Below, piece after piece: positions 45,094-53,782 of a stretch of DNA of 64,000 bases (the stretch's first letter is position 1; the number at the start of each line of letters is the position of its first letter). The notes beneath the pieces were generated by a model, which saw only the letters and a program-made list of their open reading frames with translations, was not told where the DNA came from and ran no database searches. Source of the DNA: Thermoplasmatota archaeon. Lineage in GTDB: Archaea; Thermoplasmatota; E2; UBA202; JdFR-43. Where the stretch lies: the NCBI GenBank assembly GCA_029258955.1, contig JAPDJT010000004.1:1-64000 (forward strand). Direction: 5' to 3'. The position numbers and the translations under genes are program-made.

Positions 45094-45798
45094 ATGAGAA
45101 AAATGTTGCCTTTACTTATTACAATTCTTATAGCAATGCCAATGGCAATAAATGCTACAAATAACAACAATCCACCAGAAAAACCAGTTATAACTGGTCC
45201 AACAGAAGGAGAAGCAGGAAAAACATATACATATACAATTGTATCAACAGATCCAGATGGAGATAAAATATATTACTGCATTGACTGGGGGGATGGAAAT
45301 GAATTCTGCACAGATTTAATGGAATCTGGCAAAGAATACCAAGCAAGTCATGCATGGCAAGAAAAGGGAACATACGTAATAACTGTTACAGCAACAGATG
45401 AACATGGAGCTACAAGCGAGCCAGCAACATTACAAGTAAAAATGCCATTTGTAATGCCTATTAAGGACTTTAGGATATTAAAGCCAAGATATGGCATATA
45501 TGTATTTGGATTCAAAGTATTTCCAATGTTTGGTCAAATTGTCATAGGAGATATAAAAGTGCAAGTAAAAGCGCCGGAAAATATTGTCAGAGTAGAATTT
45601 TTGCTACCTCTGGCTTGCCATTGTGGCATGGAGTTGATGCATATAGATACAACACCTCCATTTGAATGGAACTGGAATAAAGACTATGATGACAAAGAGA
45701 TAAAAGACGAAGGATTTACAGAGCTTGTTGTGAGGGGCTATGATTCAGAATGGAATGAATACAAAGATAGCATAACCTTGTACAAGGTGAGAATATGA
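45094..45798 (+). CDS. Exported PKD-domain protein
   Basis: 234 residues, signal peptide MRKMLPLLITILIAMPMAINA. A PKD domain occupies about 30-115 (ITGPTEGEAGKTYTYTIVST, DWGDGNEF, HAWQEKGTYVITVTATDEHG). The remainder is the C-terminal Ig-like domain also ending the proteins at 5086 and 32888 (LKPRYGIYVFGFKVFPMFGQ, PPFEWNWN). It is the first of three cotranscribed genes for exported proteins, with a 4-bp overlap to the next. Confidence 0.8.
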   Translation: MRKMLPLLITILIAMPMAINATNNNNPPEKPVITGPTEGEAGKTYTYTIVSTDPDGDKIYYCIDWGDGNEFCTDLMESGKEYQASHAWQEKGTYVITVTATDEHGATSEPATLQVKMPFVMPIKDFRILKPRYGIYVFGFKVFPMFGQIVIGDIKVQVKAPENIVRVEFLLPLACHCGMELMHIDTTPPFEWNWNKDYDDKEIKDEGFTELVVRGYDSEWNEYKDSITLYKVRI

Positions 45799-46214
45799 AG
45801 AAAATTTTAATAGCTCTTTCCTTCTTTCTTATTTTCTTTTCTTTTTCTATTGCTCAGCAAGTAAAAAATTTATACTGGGAACCAGCAAAGCCAAAAGCAG
45901 GAGATGAAATAACGGTATATACAGAAATTGATGGGAATGTTAGCCAAGTTACATTAAAATACTGCTTTTTAGATGAAAAAGGAAACATAACACTTTGCCA
46001 GTTTAAAAATATGGAATTAAAGAATGGAAAATGGACAGCAAGTTTTAAAGCAGAAGATAAGGACATAGATATATCAATTATAGTCAATGGACAGATAATA
46101 AAGGAAGCGACAATAGAAGTAGAAAAAGAAAAGAAAACACCAAGCTTTTTTGTTTACATGATTATTGTAGCTATAGCCATTGCTATGATAGCAAAAATTA
46201 AAATAAGAAAATGA
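45795..46214 (+). CDS. Exported protein with TPSF-type C-terminal anchor
   Basis: 139 residues. Signal peptide MKKILIALSFFLIFFSFSIA, one Ig-like strand-rich domain (YWEPAKPKAGDEITVYTEID), then KKTPSFFVYMIIVAIAIAMI and a basic tail KIKIRK. The TPSF-helix-basic arrangement recurs in the next gene product and resembles tripartite C-terminal sorting signals. Function unknown. Confidence 0.65.
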   Translation: MKKILIALSFFLIFFSFSIAQQVKNLYWEPAKPKAGDEITVYTEIDGNVSQVTLKYCFLDEKGNITLCQFKNMELKNGKWTASFKAEDKDIDISIIVNGQIIKEATIEVEKEKKTPSFFVYMIIVAIAIAMIAKIKIRK

Positions 46215-46224
46215 ATGCAGGGAT

Positions 46225-48198
46225 ATGAAGAAAATCACACTCATTGCAATACTCTTCCTTGCATTTTTCTTTATTAAGGCTAAGGCAGATGTCTTTTGTG
46301 AGGAGATGACAGCAACAACATGCAAAGCATGTCCAGATGTAGCAGAAATTTTACATGAAATATATGAATCGAAGCAATATCCATTTTATTATGTTGCCAT
46401 GGTTGTAGATAAAAATGATTTGGCAATGGAAAGAACAAGTGAATACAATGTGTATGGTTATCCAACTTGTTTTTTTGATGGAGGTTATGAAGTAGTGATG
46501 GGGAAGCAAGCAAAAGAGAATTTTGAAAACGCTATAGAAAAATGCTTGCAAAGAGAGAAAATATTAGAGGGAAACTTAAATGTTAAATGGCTTGGAAATA
46601 GCAACATAGAAATTGAGTTAAATGTAAAAAATAATGGGCAGAGATACGAAGGCACATTAAAAATTTATGTTGTTGAACCTATTTCAAGATGGAAAGATTA
46701 CAATGGAAATCCATATCATTTTGGTTTTTTAGATTATGCAATTAACGAAAATATTGCGATGGAAGGAGGAGAAGAATTAAAAAGAACAATAGTATGGAAT
46801 GGAACAGCAGAAGGTTATGAAATAAGCAAGGATAATATAATGGCAATTGCAGTTATTTTTTCCAAAGAAGGAGAAACAAGATATTCTGATCCTCCTCAAA
46901 ATACACGTCCATTTACAGCGCATTTTGTAGATTTTTGTAAAGGAGCATATCCAATGGAAGATTCTCCTCCTACCATAGAATTCATTAAAAAACCACCTGC
47001 CATTCATGGTTATTCAAATGTTACTTTTGAATGGAAAGGAAGCGATGACCATGGAAGCGTTTTGTATTCATATAAGCTTGCTGGTTATGAAGATTGGCAT
47101 GATTGGAGCAATGTAACTAAAGTGAGCTATGAAAATTTACCAGATGGAAATTATGAATTTATTTTGAGAGGAAAAGATAATGTTGGACAAATAACAGAAA
47201 TAAGCTGGAAATTTGTTATAGATACTTCTCCTCCGAGAGTTGTTGATTACTATCCAAAAAATAATGCAAAAAATATTCCAGTAGATGTTGCAATAAGGAT
47301 AAAATTTTCTCATGAGATGAATAAAGAATCAGTTGAAAAAGGAATAAACATTCAACCAAAATTTAGTTATGAAGTGCAATGGAAAAACAGCAATGAAATA
47401 ATTATATATCCATTACAACTCAACTATAAGACTATTTACACCATTACAATAAAGGATGCTTACAGGAAAAGCGGACAGAAATTACCAGAATTTTCATTTT
47501 CATTTGAGACAGCTCCAAAGGATATTTTGCCACCATCTATTTTGGAAGTAGAGCCAAATGAAGCAGAGCTATATGATGATTTTAAAATAAAGTTCTCTGA
47601 ACCCATGGATAGATTTGTAGGAAATTCCATTCAAGTTGAACCATGGCTTCCATTCAAATATAAATGGGAAGAAAACGATACTTTGCTTGTAATACATTTT
47701 AAAGAATTTATTCCAGGAAATTATACTGTTGTAATATATAGATATCTAACAGATAAAAGCGGAAACCCTCTTGATAAAAACTATACTTTTTCATTTAAAA
47801 TTACTAAACCAAAAGTAATTTATTCAAGCATAGGAAATAAGGAAATAAATATTCCATTAAATACGAGTATTGAAATAAGATTTTCAGTTGAAATGAATAG
47901 AACATCAGTTAAAAATGCCTTGAGGATTGTACCAGATTGTCAATATGAGGTGAGATGGCAGGATAATAAAACAATAATCATAAATTTGAGTCTGAAAGCA
48001 GGCATAAAATATATGCTGCAGATAACAAAAGATGCTCAAGATATAAGAAGACTTAACATGGAAAAGAATTTTACAATAAACTTTACAACATTTAAGGGAT
48101 TTGAAAGAGAAGAAGAAATTAAAGAAACACCTTCATTTACGATTCTTTTAGCAGTTATGGCATTATTGTTTGCTTCAAGAAAAAGGAAGTTAAAATAA
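46225..48198 (+). CDS. Omp28-like thioredoxin-fold protein with SbsA-type Ig domains
   Basis: 657 residues, signal peptide MKKITLIAILFLAFFFIKAKA. An Omp28/thioredoxin-like domain follows (EEMTATTCKACPDVAEILHE, with CKAC and the cis-proline loop YGYPTCFFDGGY), then an Ig-like region, then three Big_5/SbsA Ig repeats beginning PPRVVDYYPKNNAKNIPVDV near 333. It ends KETPSFTILLAVMALLFASR and KRKLK, a helix plus basic tail like its neighbour. Suggests extracellular disulfide handling or a redox-active surface protein; the CxxC is seen, the role inferred. Confidence 0.78.
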   Translation: MKKITLIAILFLAFFFIKAKADVFCEEMTATTCKACPDVAEILHEIYESKQYPFYYVAMVVDKNDLAMERTSEYNVYGYPTCFFDGGYEVVMGKQAKENFENAIEKCLQREKILEGNLNVKWLGNSNIEIELNVKNNGQRYEGTLKIYVVEPISRWKDYNGNPYHFGFLDYAINENIAMEGGEELKRTIVWNGTAEGYEISKDNIMAIAVIFSKEGETRYSDPPQNTRPFTAHFVDFCKGAYPMEDSPPTIEFIKKPPAIHGYSNVTFEWKGSDDHGSVLYSYKLAGYEDWHDWSNVTKVSYENLPDGNYEFILRGKDNVGQITEISWKFVIDTSPPRVVDYYPKNNAKNIPVDVAIRIKFSHEMNKESVEKGINIQPKFSYEVQWKNSNEIIIYPLQLNYKTIYTITIKDAYRKSGQKLPEFSFSFETAPKDILPPSILEVEPNEAELYDDFKIKFSEPMDRFVGNSIQVEPWLPFKYKWEENDTLLVIHFKEFIPGNYTVVIYRYLTDKSGNPLDKNYTFSFKITKPKVIYSSIGNKEINIPLNTSIEIRFSVEMNRTSVKNALRIVPDCQYEVRWQDNKTIIINLSLKAGIKYMLQITKDAQDIRRLNMEKNFTINFTTFKGFEREEEIKETPSFTILLAVMALLFASRKRKLK

Positions 48199-48290
48199 AA
48201 GGGAAGCAGAAGCATCGCCAATTTGGCTTTCACCTTTTTCTTCTTCAGCTATTTCATATTTTATTGATAAATAGGGCTTGTTGTTTGCAT

Positions 48291-48382
48291 TTTCTGCAGA
48301 GATAAAGGAAAACACTGTATAACATTATCTCAATGGGTGGGATGCATATTTTTATCGAAAAATTTCGTTAAGTTAACAGGAT
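48291..48382 (-). mobile_element. Internally deleted remnant of the 31819 IS
   Basis: On the minus strand it reads CTGTTAACTTAACGAAATTT, TTCGATAAAAATATGCATCC, CACCCATTGA and then GATAATGTTATACAGTGTTT with TCCTTTATCTCTGCAGA. The first part matches 31821-31873 and the second 31976-32017, so about 100 bp between them, including the transposase start, has been deleted, and everything beyond is absent. Confidence 0.8.
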
Positions 48383-48454
48383 CGTTTCAATTACATCACC
48401 AATAATATTCAAGATTGGAAATCCTGAAAGCTTAATACAAAATTTCATGATTCC

Positions 48455-49282
48455 TCAGCATTTACCTTGATGCGATATATTCTCTTTTAAGGATTCTCTT
48501 GTATGGATGCTTTTTGCTTTTTTGATTACAATTTCTATCAGTTTCTTTGCCTCTGCACATTCTTCAATTGTCAGCCATCCTCTTAAACTATTCACCTTAC
48601 CATCTTTACGCCTTCCAAAAATGGCAGGAATATCTATGCCACTTTTGTTTGGTTGAACCTTTCTAAATATATTGAGAATATTTTCATCTATATCTATTCC
48701 TTTCCCTCTGGCGAAGAATATATTTTCGCAAAGAAAACAACAATCTCTAAGAAATATATCTTTGCGCTTGGAAGAATTTTTTAAAATTATGGTTTTATTT
48801 TTTAAATCTATTTCAACATTCGGATCATTTTTATTTTCAATGACATCTGAAATCCAGTCATCATCTTCGTGGATTGTGGAGCGTAATTTATATCCAATAA
48901 AAGTTTTTCCGTCATCATATATAGGCTCTAAATGTAATGGAGAATTTTGTAGTTGCATCATTTCTTCAAATTGTTTGTCTGATGAGCAGATATGATACGC
49001 TCTTTCAAAAGTTAAGATTTTCAGAATCTTGCCAGCCCAGATAATTTTTCTCCTTCTCTCTGTTTCGTTTATTCCATTTACACCTATGAGATACAAATTC
49101 TCAGAGGACACATCTACCTCTCCATTAGGTGTGTTTTTTAAATACTGTTCGTAAAGTTCCTTTCTCAAGCCTCTTTTACAAGGCCCAAAAAAAATTATAT
49201 CGTCATTTACTCTATACGGAACAACGCATTCCACAGCATTGGGGTTATGTGAAGCACCCACTACATAAGCGAATACTTTCAT
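48455..49282 (-). CDS. Uncharacterised protein, possibly Nmad2-like
   Basis: 275 residues, soluble. I do not recognise it with confidence. The N-terminal MKVFAYVVGASHNPNAVE, followed by RVNDDIIFFGPCKRG and RRKIIWAGKILKILTFERAY, loosely follows the layout of Nmad2, a domain linked to DNA base modification in phage and defence loci (an N-terminal 'APNP' stretch, then a PUA/EVE-like strand with a 'FxxY' helix). SPLHLEPIYDDG and HEDDDWISDVIE are further conserved-looking pieces. It stands alone, 72 bp from an IS remnant, hinting at a mobile accessory gene. Confidence 0.4.
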   Translation of the reverse strand: MKVFAYVVGASHNPNAVECVVPYRVNDDIIFFGPCKRGLRKELYEQYLKNTPNGEVDVSSENLYLIGVNGINETERRRKIIWAGKILKILTFERAYHICSSDKQFEEMMQLQNSPLHLEPIYDDGKTFIGYKLRSTIHEDDDWISDVIENKNDPNVEIDLKNKTIILKNSSKRKDIFLRDCCFLCENIFFARGKGIDIDENILNIFRKVQPNKSGIDIPAIFGRRKDGKVNSLRGWLTIEECAEAKKLIEIVIKKAKSIHTRESLKENISHQGKC

Positions 49283-49514
49283 CTTTCTACCTCCTTAACA
49301 ATTATTATATTCCTCGTTTTTTTACATTAAATTATGCAGAAAAGGTATAAAAACTATTTTAAAGACTATGAGCCTATGTGCCTTTTTCACTATTCCCTTG
49401 AATTTATACTCTCCTGAAAAAGGATTTATTTGATCTTCAAAATCATCAGAAAGGTTTTTTGAGAATGGATCAATAGTTTTGTTTTTCTAGGGCGTATATG
49501 ACATAACATAGATC

Positions 49515-49946
49515 TTAATACAAAATTTTCTCCATAAGATACGCAGATGAGCCATCTGTATAGAAATCCTTGATTTTTTCCTTAATTTTAAATCCGTGCT
49601 TTTTGTAAAATTTAATTGCTTTTTTATTCTCTACTTTCACTTCCAGATAAATCCTTCTTACTTCTGGAAATTTTAGGAGGAGCTCTTTTAATAACATGCT
49701 TCCTATTCCCTGTCCCCTATACTCTTTTTTTACAGCAAGCATTAGTATGCGAAGTTCATCTTTACTTTGCTTAGCAGATAAAATAAAACCAACTATTTTT
49801 CCATTCTTCTCAGCAACAAGAAATCCGTCTGGATTAATTTGCCAAAGATAAAGGAGAAAATCCATTGTATAATTTTCCTCTAAAGCTTCTTTTGCAATTT
49901 CCCAGACTTCCTCCAAATCTTTATATTCAAAATTTCTCACTGCCAT
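49515..49946 (-). CDS. GNAT N-acetyltransferase (RimI-like)
   Basis: 143 residues from ATG 49946, which overlaps the end of the Fe-S gene by 10 bp; a longer frame from 49979 runs into that gene and is not used. The acetyl-CoA loop is VKKEYRGQGIGSMLLKELLL, and YLEVKVENKKAIKFYKKHGF is the RimI-type C-terminal motif. Probably acetylates a protein N-terminus or a small amine. Last gene of the 52.1-49.5 kb minus-strand operon. Confidence 0.88.
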   Translation of the reverse strand: MAVRNFEYKDLEEVWEIAKEALEENYTMDFLLYLWQINPDGFLVAEKNGKIVGFILSAKQSKDELRILMLAVKKEYRGQGIGSMLLKELLLKFPEVRRIYLEVKVENKKAIKFYKKHGFKIKEKIKDFYTDGSSAYLMEKILY

Positions 49947-50806
49947 TTGAATTTGAAAAAGATGGCATTGGTTGGACATGCATCAATACACATTCCACAT
50001 CTTATGCATTCTGCACTTCTATTATCAAAAGGCATATTTATTTGCATTGGGCAAACCTTCGCGCATTTAAAGCACTTAATGCACCTCTCTTCCACATATT
50101 CAATTTGAAGTATGCTAACTTTATTAAATGGAGCCATCATTGCTCCAACTGGACAAAGATGCCGGCACCACCCGCGGGTAAGCAAAAATATGAGGATAAA
50201 GAAGCCAGCAACATTAATCATTTTTGGATAAAAGAATGGTGTAAATGTATAGCCATATGGGTTTAAAGCTAAATGAGGCAAGGTTGCTGTTAACCCGCCA
50301 ATTGGGCAGATGTCTGTATATGCCAATCTTCCTGTTACATAGCTTGCAATTGGGATAAGGAAAAGAATAACATATTTAAGATTCCTTAACTTTTTATCCA
50401 CCTTTCTTTTTGTTTTCCTTCCTTTTGTTATATCCTGCAAAAACCCTATGGGGCAAACCCATCCACATGCAGCTCTCCCAAAAATGATGCTAACAAAAGC
50501 TATTATGCTTATCAGGTAAATGAGTAGATACCAAGTTTTATCAACAAACACATGTTCCAATATGCCAATTGGACAGGCAGCTACAGCATAAGGACTTTCC
50601 CAGCAATAAAAATAGGTATAGATTAAGCCAGTTGCACCAAAAATAAAAGCTGTATTTGTTAAAAATAGAAAAGAAAGCTGTGACGCTAAGCGCCTTTTTT
50701 GCAACCTACCCCTATATCTTTTTAATGTAATAAATGCCCCTATTGCTAAAGGAAGACAAAGATATGCAAATGGACAGCTTGTGCAATTAAAATTACAAAC
50801 TACCAT
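49937..50806 (-). CDS. NapH/CcoG-like 4Fe-4S membrane protein
   Basis: 289 residues. About five membrane helices carry internal cysteine motifs (CWES, AACPIGILEHV, CGWVCPIGFLQD, ICPIGGL, CRHLCPVGA), and a C-terminal ferredoxin domain has two clusters (CIKCFKCAKVCP, CIRCGMCIDACP). An N-terminal CNFNCTSCPFAYLC adds more cysteines. NapH-type proteins move electrons between quinol or cytoplasmic donors and extracytoplasmic partners. The overlap with a thioredoxin-like gene (14 bp) suggests it supplies reductant across the membrane to that protein. Confidence 0.88.
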   Translation of the reverse strand: MVVCNFNCTSCPFAYLCLPLAIGAFITLKRYRGRLQKRRLASQLSFLFLTNTAFIFGATGLIYTYFYCWESPYAVAACPIGILEHVFVDKTWYLLIYLISIIAFVSIIFGRAACGWVCPIGFLQDITKGRKTKRKVDKKLRNLKYVILFLIPIASYVTGRLAYTDICPIGGLTATLPHLALNPYGYTFTPFFYPKMINVAGFFILIFLLTRGWCRHLCPVGAMMAPFNKVSILQIEYVEERCIKCFKCAKVCPMQINMPFDNRSAECIRCGMCIDACPTNAIFFKFKWQ

Positions 50807-51377
50807 ATTTTTCCTCCTTCGCCTTTTCCAATATATTAATTAATTCTTCTATACTAGGTCTACCTCCTTTTCCATCTGCTCTTCCAGAAAATGCATACCA
50901 GTATATTGTTCCATTCTTTTCAAAAAGTATAACTGTTGTAGGCGTTGATTCGCTCCCATCTTTAGTATAGATTTTTATTGTATTTCCTCTTTCCTTTGTA
51001 ACATCTAAGGAAAACAATTTTACATAACTGAAATTCTGTGTTATTGTTCCATTTTCTTCACTTCCTATAACAAGCCCAGCTTTTTTCATGTCTTCCCATT
51101 GCTTTTCACATGGCTCGCAGGCAGGCCCCCAGAAAAACAGCATAACAACTTTTTCCTTTGAAGCATTTATTATCCAGTCAGGATGGGGAGGGATTCCTTT
51201 TGCTTTATATCCTTCTGGATATTCTATCCAAAAGTTAGTAAATTTTTCAGCTTTAGGTTGCATTGCAATGCATCCCAAGCATCTTGCAGTGTTTAGCTCT
51301 TTCGCCCTGTCATATGCTAAGTAAAAGCCAGCAACCAGCAGTGCAAATGCTATTGCTACATATATTACTTTCTTCAT
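50793..51377 (-). CDS. Membrane-anchored thioredoxin-like protein
   Basis: 194 residues. A single N-terminal helix (VIYVAIAFALLVAGFYLAY) holds a TlpA/thioredoxin-like domain outside the membrane: MLFFWGPACEPCEKQWEDM carries the CEPC redox pair and TPTTVILFEKNG the cis-proline loop. An extra CLGC near residue 34 is unusual. Overlaps the NapH-like gene and nadX, so the three are one transcription unit. Likely a disulfide reductase or electron acceptor for the NapH-like protein. Confidence 0.8.
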   Translation of the reverse strand: MKKVIYVAIAFALLVAGFYLAYDRAKELNTARCLGCIAMQPKAEKFTNFWIEYPEGYKAKGIPPHPDWIINASKEKVVMLFFWGPACEPCEKQWEDMKKAGLVIGSEENGTITQNFSYVKLFSLDVTKERGNTIKIYTKDGSESTPTTVILFEKNGTIYWYAFSGRADGKGGRPSIEELINILEKAKEEKYGSL

Positions 51378-52141
51378 ATTCCTATTTGCAAAGGACTAAC
51401 TATCTTTTTTAATACTGCTATAGCTGATAAAGATGCCAAGTAACTTGTACTAGGATTTTTAGGATTGGGCAAATTTTCTACCTCGGCTCTCAACCTCCCG
51501 AACTTTCCATGAGCCAGTATTTTATGGCTATTAAATCTTATAACAGGGTCTGCAACAACTTTTACTCTTGTTTTATCGAATCCAATTCCAGCTAATGAGA
51601 GGCAAGCAGCAACATTTATGTTTTTGGGAAATAGTTTTACTGCTTCTCTTGCATTTCCATCAAAAAGAACGGTTCTCTTCTCAATTTTCTTTCCAAATGC
51701 TTCTGGTGATTTGGTTGTTACCAAAGTAACTTCATCTAATCCTCCTATGCTTGCTGCTTTTATTCCATCTAATCCAGCTACAGCTCCAGATGGTAGATAT
51801 ATTTTGCATTTATTTTCCTTTGCTTTCTTTATAAGTCTCTCTCTAAACTCATCATCAAATAGGGCACCTATAGACATTATAATCAAGTCCTTTTTTGCTT
51901 CAATTACCTTTTCTGCATATTCATAAACTGCTTGTTGGGAGGCAGATTCGAAAACAATATCTACAACGGGAAGAAAATCTTCTACCTTTGCGAATTTTGC
52001 TTTTTTTAAATCATCTGCCAGTTTTTTTGCTTTTTCTTCTATAATGTCATATAAATAAATTTCGTCAATTTCTTCCATTTCATCTGCTGCTTTTGCAACA
52101 TCTGTGCCTATGGCTCCGCACCCAATGATGCCAAGTTTCAT
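51374..52141 (-). CDS. nadX: L-aspartate dehydrogenase
   Basis: 255 residues. Rossmann GIIGCGAIGTDVAKA at the N-terminus, SASQQAVYEYAEKV, YLPSGAVAGLDGIKAASIGG and the catalytic-histidine segment VIRFNSHKILAHG near 203 are those of AspDH. It oxidises aspartate to iminoaspartate for quinolinate and NAD synthesis; NadA and NadC are not in the window. First gene of the minus-strand operon, overlapping the thioredoxin-like gene by 4 bp. Confidence 0.92.
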   Translation of the reverse strand: MKLGIIGCGAIGTDVAKAADEMEEIDEIYLYDIIEEKAKKLADDLKKAKFAKVEDFLPVVDIVFESASQQAVYEYAEKVIEAKKDLIIMSIGALFDDEFRERLIKKAKENKCKIYLPSGAVAGLDGIKAASIGGLDEVTLVTTKSPEAFGKKIEKRTVLFDGNAREAVKLFPKNINVAACLSLAGIGFDKTRVKVVADPVIRFNSHKILAHGKFGRLRAEVENLPNPKNPSTSYLASLSAIAVLKKIVSPLQIGI

Positions 52142-52489
52142 TGACTAAAAATAGAAATTGCTTATTTAAATTTAGGTTTTTTATTGGTGTACAGTAAATG
52201 GGGACCGTTGAGAATACAATGGAAATGAATGTTGGTGATTTTCTTCCATGCAACAATAGCCAATGACAACCATTTCTTTCATTTCGACAACTCAGTAAAT
52301 GAAAGAAATAGCATCACTGCATATTGCAGGGAAAGAATTTTTGATGGTCCAAATCTTTCAGATTAAAAAGGAGCAAATGCTGTTATCGCAATTTCTTTAT
52401 GAATGATATTGAGTGAAAACAACCAAACAACAATTCTTTCATTTTTTCATTTACCATAAAATTTAATTCCTTATTCACATTTAGCCCGC
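52142..52489. other. 348-bp divergent spacer between nadX and gcvPA
   Basis: Contains repeat copy 12 (52218-52285) and, outside it, two imperfectly inverted sequences, TGGGGACCGTTGAGAAT at 52199 and AAGAATTTTTGATGGTCC at 52338-52355, reminiscent of the ends of the IS6-like remnant at 13102. No coding potential seen. The gcvPA promoter box is probably within the last 40 bp. Confidence 0.45.
52218..52285 (+). repeat. Intergenic hairpin repeat, copy 12
   Basis: CAATGGAAATGAATGTTGG, TGATTTTCTTCCATGCAACA, ATAGCCAATGACAACCATTT, CTTTCATTT. Core and right arm are close to the family consensus. Here it lies between two divergent genes, which argues against the element being only a terminator. Confidence 0.75.
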
Positions 52490-53782
52490 ATGGAAGAAAT
52501 GCTAAAATTTCTGGGCTTAAAAAGCATTGATGAACTTTTTGATTGTATCCCAGAAGAAATTAAAATTGATGGCTTAAATTTGCATGAGCCAAAAGAAGAA
52601 ATGGAAGTAGAAATGGAAATAAGAAATATATTGGAAAAAAACAAAACTTTTTTTGATATGCCTTCCTTTCTACCAATTATTAAACCACACTATATTCCTG
52701 CAGTTGTAGAGGAAATTGTTTCGAGAAGTGAATTCTATACCTCATATACTCCTTATCAGGCAGAAGCATCTCAGGGAATATTGCAAGCAATGTTTGAATA
52801 CCAATCCATAATTTGTGAGCTTACAGGCATGGGTGTTGCAAATGTTTCAATGTATGACTCAGCTACAGCTCTTGGGGAAGCTATTTTGATGGCAAACAGG
52901 ATAAATGGGAAAAAGAAAGTGCTTATTCCTAAAAATATTTACTGGGGTAAAAAAAGCGTTGCCATAAACTATGCAAAAGGCGCGGAAATGGAAATAAAAG
53001 AAATTGACTATAGAGAAGATGGAAGAATGTCTCTTGATATAAATGAAAAAGATGTCTCTGCCATTTATGTTGAAAATCCAAATTTTTTTGGAGTTATAGA
53101 GAATAGATATAATGAAATTAAGAAATTGAAGGAAGAATTGGATGCTTTGCTTATAGTGGGAATAGATCCTTTGCATCTGGCAATTTTTAATCCACCTTCA
53201 TATTATGATGCAGATATTGTTATAGGTGAAGGTTATCTTGGCATTCCATTAAATTTTGGGGGACCTTTGTTAGGAATATTTGCTTCCAAGAAAGAATATG
53301 TGCGCCAGATGCCTGGAAAAATAGTTGGCGCTACCTTAGATGCAAATGGAAAAAGAGCTTTTTGCATGACTTTGCAAACGAGAGAACAACATATAAGGAG
53401 AGGAAAAGCAACAAGTAATATATGTTCCAATCAAGCTTTATGTTGTATAGCTTTTGTTGCATATGTTGCTGTTCTTGGAAGGAATGGATTGAGAAAAATT
53501 GCCATTGAAAACATGAAAAATGCGAGATATATGGCAAAAAAGCTTGAAAAAATTGGTTTTAAAATACCATATAAAGAATTCTTTAATGAGTTTGTTGCTA
53601 TTCCTCCTGTAAATGCTAAGGAGTTAAATAATAAAATTTTGGAAAAAGGAATACATGGAGGATTGTTAATAGATGAATATATAAAAAATGGTATTCTCTT
53701 TGGAATAACTGAAATGCATACCAAGGAAATTATTGATTTTGCTGTAGATAAATTTGAAGAAGCAATGGAGGAGATAAAATGA
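52490..53782 (+). CDS. gcvPA: Glycine dehydrogenase (decarboxylating) subunit 1
   Basis: 430 residues, the N-terminal half of the two-part P-protein. Typical blocks: FLGAG-like [77 protein letters not shown] and [18 protein letters not shown]. With subunit 2 it decarboxylates glycine and loads the aminomethyl group on lipoyl-H protein. GcvT and GcvH are not in the window. Overlaps gcvPB by 4 bp. Confidence 0.95.
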   Translation: MEEMLKFLGLKSIDELFDCIPEEIKIDGLNLHEPKEEMEVEMEIRNILEKNKTFFDMPSFLPIIKPHYIPAVVEEIVSRSEFYTSYTPYQAEASQGILQAMFEYQSIICELTGMGVANVSMYDSATALGEAILMANRINGKKKVLIPKNIYWGKKSVAINYAKGAEMEIKEIDYREDGRMSLDINEKDVSAIYVENPNFFGVIENRYNEIKKLKEELDALLIVGIDPLHLAIFNPPSYYDADIVIGEGYLGIPLNFGGPLLGIFASKKEYVRQMPGKIVGATLDANGKRAFCMTLQTREQHIRRGKATSNICSNQALCCIAFVAYVAVLGRNGLRKIAIENMKNARYMAKKLEKIGFKIPYKEFFNEFVAIPPVNAKELNNKILEKGIHGGLLIDEYIKNGILFGITEMHTKEIIDFAVDKFEEAMEEIK

